Assembly: GCF_000527135.1 (NCBI RefSeq) | Contig: NZ_AZUP01000001.1 | Span: 682,001 to 746,000 of the forward strand | Length of the DNA stretch: 64,000 nucleotides | Direction of reading: 5' to 3' | Source: Methyloversatilis discipulorum | Lineage (GTDB): Bacteria; Pseudomonadota; Gammaproteobacteria; Burkholderiales; Rhodocyclaceae | Shown here: one piece after another, positions 1 to 9,390 of the stretch | How positions within the stretch are numbered: the stretch's first letter is position 1 | Layout: each line of letters begins with the position of its first letter | Position numbers and translations under genes: made by a program | Notes under the pieces: generated by a model | What the model was told of the DNA's origin: nothing | The model's input: the letters and a program-made list of their open reading frames with translations, nothing else | Databases searched by the model: none

Positions 1-3000
1 AACGTGCGCGGCATCGCGGTCAATGCGACCTCGACCCACCAGACAACGACGGCTGTCGCCAACGTCGCCGGCGGCAGCTTCGCCGGCGTCGCGGCCACCG
101 TTAGCATGAACATCATCGGCGGCGAAACCACCGCCACGGTGACCGACTCGGTGCTCAATGGCGGCGACAACAGTGCCGCCAGCACTGCGCAGGCGGTCAG
201 CATCAAGGCGGCCGACCACGCCTACGGCAACACCTTCATCGGCTCGATCGCGGTCGGCCTCGCCGGTGTCGGCGCGTCGGCCGACGTGAACGTGTTCGAT
301 CGCGACACACGTGCCGGCGTCAGCGGCAGCACAAGTTCGGTCACCGCCAAGGGCGCGGCGACGGTGAAGGCGCGCTCCAGCCAGGGCGTGTCGTCCATCG
401 TCGTCGGCGCCGCTGGCGGTGCAGTGGCGGTGGTGGGCAGCGGCTCGGTCGCCAAGTTCACCAGCACCACCGAAGCCTATTCGGACGACGCCGTCTGGCG
501 CGTCGGCGCGCTCGACATCCGCGCCGACCACGACTCCGTCTTCCTGGTGGCCGGAGGCGGCCTGGCGGCCGGCGGCGTGGCCGGTTCGGGCACCTTCGCG
601 GTGGGCCTCGATACCAGCACGACCGAGGCCCGCGTCGATGGCGGCGGTATCGATGCCGACGGTCAGGTCAACGTGATGGCCGACAGTTCGACCGAAATGC
701 GCACCTGGGCCATCGGCGGTGCCGGTGGCGGTGCGGCCGGCATTGCCGGCGCGGTGGCGGTCGGCATCATCGATAGCACGACCACCGCCAAGGTGGTCGA
801 CAGCCGGGTCGGCAGCGCAGCGGACCGCAGCGGTGGACTGGCGGTGCAGGCGACCGACAGCGTGGTGACCGAAAGCCGCGCCGGCGTGGCGGCGGTCGGC
901 GGCATCGGCGGTGCAGGTGCCGGTGCCTCGGTGACCAAGGTGGACAACACGACGACGGCCACCATCCAGGACAGCAATGTCGACGTAGACAACGACATCG
1001 CGGTCACCGCGCGCGCCGAGCGCAATATGTCGAATGCGGCGGTCGCTGCGGCGGCCGGCGGCACCGTCGGTATCGGCGGTGCAGTGGCGGTCACGGTGAT
1101 GAATGCCGGCCTGAGCGGCGACGCGTCGGACGAGGCGGACAAGGACAACAATGGCACGCTGAGCAAGGCCAATGCCTTCTCCAGCGGTGACCAGCTCAAG
1201 ACCGGTGATGACGAAGGGAACATCAGCACCGGCAGCAACTTCTCGCAGTCGGACATCACGCGCATCAACGCCAGCGGCAAGGTGGCAGCCAAGGGCAGCG
1301 TCAGCGCCGCGCCGGACGGCTCGACGCGCGCGACCGTGGTCGATACCGCCAATACGGCGGCCAATACGCTGCGCGCCGGCGGCAACATCCGCATCACGGC
1401 GTCCGAGAAGGACAAGGTGGATGTGCTGGTCGGTGGCGGAGCGTTGGGCGGCATTGCCGGCGTTGGTGCAGCGGTCGGCGTGCTCGACGTGCGCCACGAT
1501 GTGCGGGCGACGACCGACGGCGCGATCACGTTGCGTGCCGATACGGGTGACATCGAACTCGACGCCAGCACCGGACGGCTGGAGGCCGGCACGGCGGCGG
1601 TGAACGTGAAGAGCTATCAGGCGGCCGGCGGTCTGGTCGGCGTCGGCGCTGCGGTGGCGACGGCCGATCTGGCCAATACCGTCGTCGCCAAGCTGGGTGA
1701 TGGCACCCAGGCGACGGTCGGCAGCGCGGCCGGCGACGTGCGCGTGCTCGCCGGTGACGCGATGGACGCCAGTGCGCACGCCGAAGGCTACGCAGTAGGC
1801 GTGGTGGCGGCCGGCATCGTCATCGCACGTGCCGACAAGGCGGGCAGCAGTACGGCGCAGATCGGCGAAGCCGATACCACCAGTCAGGCGGCTGCGACTT
1901 CGGTCACTCTGGGCGGCGGCGCGCTGGCGGTCGAGTCGACACGCAGCGACGCCGTCAGTGCAAGTTCGAAAGCCGGCTCCGGCGGCGTGGCAGCCGGTTC
2001 CGGATCGGAAGCGACGGCCAGCGCCACGGGTGCGGCACGGGCGGCCATTGCCGACCGGGTGACGGTCAGTGCGCCGGGTTCGGCGATTTCGGTCGCCGCA
2101 CGCAGCACGCCGAAGGTCAGTGCGGTTTCGCGTGGCTACAACGGCTCGCTGGCGGTATCGATCGGCGTGTCGCTGGCGGAAGCAACGGCGGCGACCCAGT
2201 CCTACGCGACGATGGGGCGCAACAACAGCATCACCGCCGGCAGCCTGTCGCTGAACGCTGCGACGCTGTTGCCGACGCTGGGCGAAACGGCCTACTCGTA
2301 CGCGAACGCCACCGGCGGCTCGCTGCTGGTCGGTGCCAATGGCAGCGATTCCTGGGCTGGCAGCACGGCGCTGGTTAACGCGACGGTGGGCGGCAACAAC
2401 AGCTTTGCCATCAGCGGCAGCACCAGTCTGAACGCGTCGAACCAGACGCGCCAGACAGCGGAAACCAGCGGCGTCACGATAGGCGGTCTGCTCGCCATCG
2501 GCGCCAACCTGGCATCGGCCACGGCCGGCTCGGTCACGCTGGCGTCGATCGACAACGGCAACACCGGCAGCGTCGGCTCGGCGCTGTCGGTGGTGGCCAC
2601 CGGACACGACCAGACCTATGCTGACGCCGAAGCCGGCTCCGGCGGTGTCATCGCCGGCGCCGTGGCGGTGGCGTCGACCCGCAATCTGTCGAACACGCAG
2701 GCGCTGCTCGGCGGCGGCACGACGGCAGCGGCGCTCAGCACGGCGACAGACGGACGCATGGAGGTGCGCGCCGACCACACCGCCACCTTCAATTCGCGCG
2801 TCGACTCGCTGTCGGCCGGTGTCGTCGGCGCCAGCGGTGCGCAGGCGCGCAACGATATCGATGCGCGCGTCGTGGCCGGCATCAAGGCCGGTGCCAACCT
2901 GCGCACCTGGGATCTGGACGTGCTTGCGCTGAACCAGACGCGCAAGCCCTGGCTCGCCGAATTCAACGTGTTCGCCGGGGCCGGCGGTCTCGCCGGCGGT

Positions 3001-6000
3001 GCGGCGGGTTCCAGCGAAACGACGGTGGACAACATCACGCTGGTCGAGGTGGGCGACGGTGCGCGTGTGCGCGTGCTCGGCGACGAGGACGACCCCGGCC
3101 GCACCAACTTCAACGCGGTGTCCGACGTGATGCTGCGCGACCGCGCCAAGCTCGAGGCCGGCGGCGCGATCAGTGCGGCCGACGCCGAGGCCAAGGCGTG
3201 GCTGAACGCTACTCCGCTGACGCCATCGGCGGACGACATCGGTCGGACCGAAGCGCGCGTCGGCAACAATGCGGTGATCGACACCGTGGGCGACTTCAAT
3301 ATGGCGGCGCGCGATGTGGCCGACGTCGAGGTGCGCGCCAATTCCAAGACCTGGGGTCTGGCCGCCTATGCCGACGGCTACTCGCTGTCCGACCTGCGTG
3401 TCCGTTCGCGGGCTTCTGTCGGCAGCGGCAGCGATATCCGCGCGGATGGCTTCATCAACATCGGCGCCGGGCGTGATGCCAATGGCGCGCGCAACACGTT
3501 CTCCACAGTCGCGACGGCCGACCTCTACAACAACGCGGCAGTACCGATCTCGAGTTCGGACTGGGGTGCCGACGCACTGCTGAACCAGGACAACCAGATC
3601 ACCATCGTCGGCACGCTGCGCAGCGTGAAGGACGTGAACCTGAGCGCCGACAAGGGTTTCGGCCATCGCGTCGACGGCCAGGGCGTGGCACGCGACCTCT
3701 ACAGCCAGGCGGCCAGTGCGATCGCCAGCGGGGTGAGCAATCTGTTCGGTGGCGGCGACGTATCGATCGAACAGAACAGCGGCCGCAGCATCGAGCAGTC
3801 GCGCGCCGGCGTGTCGGTCAGCGGGCTGGTCGACGCCGGCATCCACAACCAGCAACTGATGACGATCAACGAGACCGGCAGCGGTGCACCGACGCTGACG
3901 CTCAGCGTGCAGGTGCCGCGCGAGGGGCAGGGGGCCGAGTGCCGTACGCCGGGTACCGCTGGCTGCACCTATGACACGGTGACCAAGCAGTACTGGATCA
4001 CCCGCTCGGACGGCATGGAGCTGCCGACGCTGAGCGTCGAAAACCTGCAGGACAACCTGCGCACACGCATCAACGCGCTGAAGGAAATCCGCGGCAACTA
4101 CCAGGGCACGACCAGCACCGGTGCCGATGCCAGCAATCCGGAAACGGTGGCGGCCTTGACCGCGGAAATCAATTTCCTCGAACAGCAGATGGCCGATCTG
4201 TTCCCGGCCGGTGGCGCCAATGCGTCCATCGCCAATGCGGCCTTCATCGTGATGCCCGAGGTCGATGCGCGTGGTGGCAACATCAACGTGATCGGCGACA
4301 ACCTCGCCGGCAACGGTCGCCTCAATGCGCGCGGCGAAGCGAAGATCGAAATCATCAACAACAGTTCGGCCTTCCTGCGGACCGATGAACTGATCATTCC
4401 GGAGGACGCGACCGGCCGCCTCACGCTCAATGGCGTCGCCATCCTGAACACGCCGGGCGGCAATCCGACCACCGGACAGATCAATGCCGCGCTGAACGAT
4501 CGCAACCAGGGCGGCACCGCCGCCTTCTCCAGCGTCGGCATCGCGCCGAATTCGCCGGCGCCGTCCATCACCGTGCGCAACACCTATGTGCCGGCCGATG
4601 GCGACACGCGCGCGCCGGATATCGAAGTGGTGGGCAACATCAGCAACCTGCTCGGCTCGGTCACGCTGGAAAGCGAACGCGGCAGCGTGCTGGTGCAGCC
4701 GAAGGATCCGCTGAACCCGCTCACTGCGCCGAACATCCAGGCGGCGGACATCAACATCACCGCCGGTCGCGACTTCGTGTTCAGTTCGCCGTCGGCCTTC
4801 TATCACACGGCCGGCAACCCGCGTGACATGTGGGGCGGCACGCGCACGCCGAGCGGCAACAGCGGCGGCCTGGCCAACAACTACGAAGACGGCACCGCAG
4901 CGAGCGGCTCCAGTACCGAACAGCGCGACGGCACGGGCGGCCCGACCATCGCCGGCAACAACATCTTCATCAGTGCGCGCTATCTGAACATCAACGGCCT
5001 GCTGCAGAGCGGCCTGCCTGACCGCAGCATCGTCATCGGCGACGACGCGCGGGTGAACCTGAACATCGGCCCCTACAAGACCGCAACCACGCTGGCACAG
5101 GCGAAATCGAACTACGACGCGCTGGTGGCGGCGGGCATGAAGCCCTCCGATCCGCGCTTCCGCATCAGCAACACCGAAGGCAACATCGTGGCCTTCTTCA
5201 ATGCAGAGCTGAATCGCGTCGAGCTCGAGCCGGTGAAGGTCGAGGGGGGCAAGCTCGAACTGCTGGGCGAAATCCTGAACACCGGCGGCGGCCGCATTGC
5301 CGCGATGGACGGTTACGGGCGCTTCAACATCGACAACCGCAGCGGTTACGACATCGTGATCACCGGCCTCGATACCGGCAACGACATCGAAGGCAAGGTG
5401 CGCATCACAGACTACCTGCGTCGCTGGGATCCGCTGGCCAACGGCGGCCAGGGCGCCATCGTCACCAACTCGTCGCAATCCAGCACGCAGACGCTCGCCT
5501 ATTACAACAGCCTGACGCCGGTGACGCGCGAGGTCACCCGTCTGGGCAATGACGTCAAGACGCGCGATCTCATCACCACCACCGACGCCCAGAACAAGCT
5601 GAAGGAGGTCGAGGTCAAGCGCTACGACGACGTCGCCGGACGCGACACCGGTTACGCGCCGGTGAACGGACAGACCTATACCTGGGTGACCGGTCAGCGC
5701 AACACGACCAACACCTACTCGCGGTACGAGAAGGAAACCAAGTTCTGGTTCTTCCCCGGCAGCTGGTCGCTGGCGGACCGCACTGCCTACCGGAGCTGGG
5801 ACGATCCGACGCCGCTGTCCGAAGGCGAGTACACGAAGATCGACACCGGCATGGGCAACACGACCTACCGCTACCAGCGGCGCGACGTGACCACCGCCTT
5901 CCGTTCCTGGGACCGCGAGGATTCCGAGTGCTCGGCCTTCCTCTGCATCTGGAAGTGGCACACCTACGAGGTGTGGACCGAAACCGGCTCCAAGCGCTAC

Positions 6001-9000
6001 AACACGCACACGGTGAAGGCCGATCATTCGATCCCGATCAAGTTCATCGGCTACGACAGCGGCCAGGTCGACATCCGCAGTCGCGCGGACATCATCTTCG
6101 CTGGCAGCCTGACCAACCGCACCGGCACGACCACGGTGGACGCTACCGCCGGCAACGGCCTGCCGGGCGGCGCCATCACGGCGGAAAGCGTGCGCGGCGT
6201 GATTACCGCGCAGAACCTGACGCTGCGCGCCGCCGAGGGCATCGGCAACACGCTGACACCGTTGCAGATCGACATGCTGGGCAATGGCGCGGTGACCGCC
6301 ATCAGCGCGCACGGCGACGTCGGTTTGCGCGAAATGAGCGGTGACATGCGGGTGAGCGAGGTGCGCACCGACAACAACGGCCGCGTATTCCTGCAGGCCG
6401 ATCGCGACATCGTGTCGGCCGGCAGCGGCAATGCGGTGCGCGTGCAGGGCGGCGGCGTTGAGCTGCTGTCCAGCTCCGGCCAGATCGGCACCGACGCGCA
6501 GGCGCTGGTGGTGCAGACCCAGGCCACCGCGCAGGGCGGGCTGAAGGCCAGCGCAAGCGGTGACATCCACCTGATGCAGCCTGATGGCGACATGCAACTG
6601 GACAAGATCGAGTCGCAGTCCGGCGACGTGACGCTGACCGCGCTCGGCGGTCGCATCACCGACGGCAACCGCAACGAAACGCGCGACACGCGCGCCGAGG
6701 CCGAACTCGACGCGCTGTGGAACGACCTGCGCCTGCGCGAATCCGACGGCGCGGCCGACAGTCTGGCCGACGCGCTGAAGGGCCACCGCTCGCAGATCAG
6801 CCGCGAGTACCAGGAGTATTGGTCGCTGCGCAACGTCGAACTGATCGAGGACCCGCAGAACGCCGGCAGCTTCGTCTATCGCGCCGACAGCTACAACGCG
6901 GCTACCGCGTCGACGCGGCTGCGTACGCTGCACGACAAGCTGAGCGGACTTGGCATCTCGCTCGGCAGCACCGGTGCCAGCTACGACAGCAGCTTCAGCT
7001 ACGTCGGATCGGCGGCGACCGACAGCGTCATCGCCGGCATGTCCGACGGTACCCACGTGTGGACGGACAACCAGGTGCGCTACGGCGTCAGCGCGGCGAT
7101 CTACAACAAGTCGACGTCGGACACGGAAACGCGCGTCGAACAGCCCAACGTGGTCGGTCGCCACATCGTGCTGAACGCCAACAGCGCGAACGGCGGCGTC
7201 GGCCGCGACGAGGGCCAGTTCACGGTGAGCATCGCCAGCCTGACCGCGCTCACTCCGGAACAGCGCCGCGCGCTGTCGGCGGCGGAAGCGGACGACGTGG
7301 CGATTGATACGGTGGCCAAGACCGCCACCGTGCTCAAGCGCGACGACGTCGACATCGCCACCACGGCCGGCGGTTCGGTCACCGTCAATGCGCGCGGCCA
7401 TGTCTTCCTCGGCGCCGACGATTACGACCGCAACGGCACCGTGCTGCCGGGCGACATCAACCTCGTGTCGCTCGATGCGACCGGCGGCGGCGTCGATTTC
7501 AGCAAAACGATACGGCTCAAGGTGTCCGGCGGCATCGTCGACGCCAGCACGACGAATGCGCCCAATCTGCGCGGTGGCAGCACCATCATCGAAGCGGGCA
7601 ACGGCAGCATAGGCAGCGCGGCCAAGCCGATCACACTCGACCTGGGCGAAGCGGCGACACTGACGGCGCGCGCCTCGACCGGGATCTGGCTGAACGAAAC
7701 GAACGGCCCGATGCGGGTGGCCGAGATGTTCTCTGGCAGCGGCGGCATCCATCTGACGAGCGCCGGCAGCATCCTGAGCGCCAGTGGCCCGCAGCGCGCG
7801 GTCGCCATGCAGACGAGCGCCGGTGACATCGATCTGGTGGCGCTCGGCGGCAGCATCGGTGCCGACGGCGAGCCGTTGCTGATCGCACAGGGTGCGGGCG
7901 GGCTGGTCAATGCGCAGGCCAGCGGCGACGTGCATCTGTCCGGTACGCGGGCGGTCGAGCCGGGCCTGTCGCCGGCGCTGACCGTCGGTAACGTCAGTGC
8001 CGGTGGTTCGATGTCGCTCGCCGCACCCGTCGGCGATCTGCATCAGACCGGCGACGCCGAAGCAGCGGGCGATATCGCGGTGCAGGCCGGGCGCTACCTG
8101 ATGGACGACGGCAGCGTGCTGCGCGCCGACAGCGGCACCATCGCGATCGACGCCACCGGCGACGTCGTGGTCGGCCGCATCGAGGCGACGAACAACGCCA
8201 CGGCCGACGCCATCCGTATCACTACGGACAGTCGCATCCTCGACGGGGGCGACATCGGCACTTACGATCTGGTCGCCGCCACGCCGGGGGCCGGCGTCAC
8301 GCTCGACGCCGCCGGCGGCGTCGGCAATGCGAGCTGGAACAACGGCGCGCCGCGCGCGATCGCCGACGCGCTGGAAACCGATATCGCGAAGATCGACGCC
8401 ATCAGCACCGCGGGTGGCGTGCACATCGACGAGCGCGACGACGTCGAGATCGGCAGCGTCGAGGTGCGGCAGGACGCGTGGATACGTGCGGCGGGTGACA
8501 TCGACAACGGCACGGTGTACGCCTCGCACGGCAATATCGACCTGCTGTCCGGCGGCAAGGTGACGGTGCTCGACGCAACCGCCGATCTGGGCAGCACGAC
8601 CGTGATCGCCGAGGACGACATCCTGATGGACGCGGTCACCGCCGGCAACGGCGTGACGCTGGAGTCGAACAACGGCAGCGTCAGCGTGTCGCGCATCACC
8701 GGCGACATCCTGTCGCTGTCGGCGAAGAAGGATCTGAATCTCGGCACGCTGAGCGTCGGCCGCTCGCTGTTCTTCAATTCGGAGTCGGTCACCGCGCGCA
8801 TCCTGCACACCCGCAACGACGCGCCGCTGGCCATGCGCGCGGTCGGGCGTGGTGGCGTGCCGGCGCGTTGGGTCGATCTGACCATCAACAGCGAGGTCGG
8901 CGTGCGCTTCGACCGCTTCAGCGCGCTCGACGCCGAAGTGACGATGGAGCGCGGCTTCCTGCGCATCGACCAGGGCCGCATCGAGAACCGCGCACGCTTC

Positions 9001-9390
9001 ATCAACCCGGTCAGCAACATCTATATGGACAACCTGACCACGGTGGTCGAACCGGCCGACGTGCAACTGCATCATCCGGGCAAGACCTTCGGCAACATGC
9101 TGCTCGACGACTGGCTGCTGGTGACCGACCCCTATGTCGTGATGCGCGATCCGCTGCACGAGGTGGTGATGAACACGGTGCTCGACTACAGTGGCCGCGA
9201 GCAGTCGCGAGAGCTCATCGTCACCCGCGTCAATACGCCGGACAAGCAGTCGGCAGCCGGTCAGGTGCCGCAGATCGCGTCGGTATCGATCAACGTGCCG
9301 CTCGACATTCCGGCCGTCAATTCCGGTGAGGAAGAGAGCGAAGAAGAAGCCGAGGCCCGTCGCCGGGCCGAAGAGGAGGTTGTCGAGTGA
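1..9390 (+). CDS. Giant TpsA-type filamentous exoprotein, 3' part (5' end outside window)
   Basis: The reading frame is open from the window edge to TGA at 9388-9390, so at least 3129 residues are present and the N-terminal signal and TPS domain lie upstream. Most of the protein is Gly/Ala/Thr/Val-rich low-complexity repeat, alternating glycine-rich segments with polar beta-strand-like blocks, as in FhaB and LktA-like adhesins predicted to form a beta-helix. Cysteine is rare, with one pair near 3939-3968 and one near 5929-5946. The second pair sits in an aromatic Trp/Tyr/Arg-rich insert (about 5660-6010) unlike the rest. The C-terminus is a Glu/Arg-rich tail. The downstream TpsB transporter gene overlaps by GTGA, so the two are co-translated. 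Role inferred: secreted surface adhesin or large exoprotein. Its exact ligand cannot be told. Confidence 0.85.
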   Translation, partial: NVRGIAVNATSTHQTTTAVANVAGGSFAGVAATVSMNIIGGETTATVTDSVLNGGDNSAASTAQAVSIKAADHAYGNTFIGSIAVGLAGVGASADVNVFDRDTRAGVSGSTSSVTAKGAATVKARSSQGVSSIVVGAAGGAVAVVGSGSVAKFTSTTEAYSDDAVWRVGALDIRADHDSVFLVAGGGLAAGGVAGSGTFAVGLDTSTTEARVDGGGIDADGQVNVMADSSTEMRTWAIGGAGGGAAGIAGAVAVGIIDSTTTAKVVDSRVGSAADRSGGLAVQATDSVVTESRAGVAAVGGIGGAGAGASVTKVDNTTTATIQDSNVDVDNDIAVTARAERNMSNAAVAAAAGGTVGIGGAVAVTVMNAGLSGDASDEADKDNNGTLSKANAFSSGDQLKTGDDEGNISTGSNFSQSDITRINASGKVAAKGSVSAAPDGSTRATVVDTANTAANTLRAGGNIRITASEKDKVDVLVGGGALGGIAGVGAAVGVLDVRHDVRATTDGAITLRADTGDIELDASTGRLEAGTAAVNVKSYQAAGGLVGVGAAVATADLANTVVAKLGDGTQATVGSAAGDVRVLAGDAMDASAHAEGYAVGVVAAGIVIARADKAGSSTAQIGEADTTSQAAATSVTLGGGALAVESTRSDAVSASSKAGSGGVAAGSGSEATASATGAARAAIADRVTVSAPGSAISVAARSTPKVSAVSRGYNGSLAVSIGVSLAEATAATQSYATMGRNNSITAGSLSLNAATLLPTLGETAYSYANATGGSLLVGANGSDSWAGSTALVNATVGGNNSFAISGSTSLNASNQTRQTAETSGVTIGGLLAIGANLASATAGSVTLASIDNGNTGSVGSALSVVATGHDQTYADAEAGSGGVIAGAVAVASTRNLSNTQALLGGGTTAAALSTATDGRMEVRADHTATFNSRVDSLSAGVVGASGAQARNDIDARVVAGIKAGANLRTWDLDVLALNQTRKPWLAEFNVFAGAGGLAGGAAGSSETTVDNITLVEVGDGARVRVLGDEDDPGRTNFNAVSDVMLRDRAKLEAGGAISAADAEAKAWLNATPLTPSADDIGRTEARVGNNAVIDTVGDFNMAARDVADVEVRANSKTWGLAAYADGYSLSDLRVRSRASVGSGSDIRADGFINIGAGRDANGARNTFSTVATADLYNNAAVPISSSDWGADALLNQDNQITIVGTLRSVKDVNLSADKGFGHRVDGQGVARDLYSQAASAIASGVSNLFGGGDVSIEQNSGRSIEQSRAGVSVSGLVDAGIHNQQLMTINETGSGAPTLTLSVQVPREGQGAECRTPGTAGCTYDTVTKQYWITRSDGMELPTLSVENLQDNLRTRINALKEIRGNYQGTTSTGADASNPETVAALTAEINFLEQQMADLFPAGGANASIANAAFIVMPEVDARGGNINVIGDNLAGNGRLNARGEAKIEIINNSSAFLRTDELIIPEDATGRLTLNGVAILNTPGGNPTTGQINAALNDRNQGGTAAFSSVGIAPNSPAPSITVRNTYVPADGDTRAPDIEVVGNISNLLGSVTLESERGSVLVQPKDPLNPLTAPNIQAADINITAGRDFVFSSPSAFYHTAGNPRDMWGGTRTPSGNSGGLANNYEDGTAASGSSTEQRDGTGGPTIAGNNIFISARYLNINGLLQSGLPDRSIVIGDDARVNLNIGPYKTATTLAQAKSNYDALVAAGMKPSDPRFRISNTEGNIVAFFNAELNRVELEPVKVEGGKLELLGEILNTGGGRIAAMDGYGRFNIDNRSGYDIVITGLDTGNDIEGKVRITDYLRRWDPLANGGQGAIVTNSSQSSTQTLAYYNSLTPVTREVTRLGNDVKTRDLITTTDAQNKLKEVEVKRYDDVAGRDTGYAPVNGQTYTWVTGQRNTTNTYSRYEKETKFWFFPGSWSLADRTAYRSWDDPTPLSEGEYTKIDTGMGNTTYRYQRRDVTTAFRSWDREDSECSAFLCIWKWHTYEVWTETGSKRYNTHTVKADHSIPIKFIGYDSGQVDIRSRADIIFAGSLTNRTGTTTVDATAGNGLPGGAITAESVRGVITAQNLTLRAAEGIGNTLTPLQIDMLGNGAVTAISAHGDVGLREMSGDMRVSEVRTDNNGRVFLQADRDIVSAGSGNAVRVQGGGVELLSSSGQIGTDAQALVVQTQATAQGGLKASASGDIHLMQPDGDMQLDKIESQSGDVTLTALGGRITDGNRNETRDTRAEAELDALWNDLRLRESDGAADSLADALKGHRSQISREYQEYWSLRNVELIEDPQNAGSFVYRADSYNAATASTRLRTLHDKLSGLGISLGSTGASYDSSFSYVGSAATDSVIAGMSDGTHVWTDNQVRYGVSAAIYNKSTSDTETRVEQPNVVGRHIVLNANSANGGVGRDEGQFTVSIASLTALTPEQRRALSAAEADDVAIDTVAKTATVLKRDDVDIATTAGGSVTVNARGHVFLGADDYDRNGTVLPGDINLVSLDATGGGVDFSKTIRLKVSGGIVDASTTNAPNLRGGSTIIEAGNGSIGSAAKPITLDLGEAATLTARASTGIWLNETNGPMRVAEMFSGSGGIHLTSAGSILSASGPQRAVAMQTSAGDIDLVALGGSIGADGEPLLIAQGAGGLVNAQASGDVHLSGTRAVEPGLSPALTVGNVSAGGSMSLAAPVGDLHQTGDAEAAGDIAVQAGRYLMDDGSVLRADSGTIAIDATGDVVVGRIEATNNATADAIRITTDSRILDGGDIGTYDLVAATPGAGVTLDAAGGVGNASWNNGAPRAIADALETDIAKIDAISTAGGVHIDERDDVEIGSVEVRQDAWIRAAGDIDNGTVYASHGNIDLLSGGKVTVLDATADLGSTTVIAEDDILMDAVTAGNGVTLESNNGSVSVSRITGDILSLSAKKDLNLGTLSVGRSLFFNSESVTARILHTRNDAPLAMRAVGRGGVPARWVDLTINSEVGVRFDRFSALDAEVTMERGFLRIDQGRIENRARFINPVSNIYMDNLTTVVEPADVQLHHPGKTFGNMLLDDWLLVTDPYVVMRDPLHEVVMNTVLDYSGREQSRELIVTRVNTPDKQSAAGQVPQIASVSINVPLDIPAVNSGEEESEEEAEARRRAEEEVVE

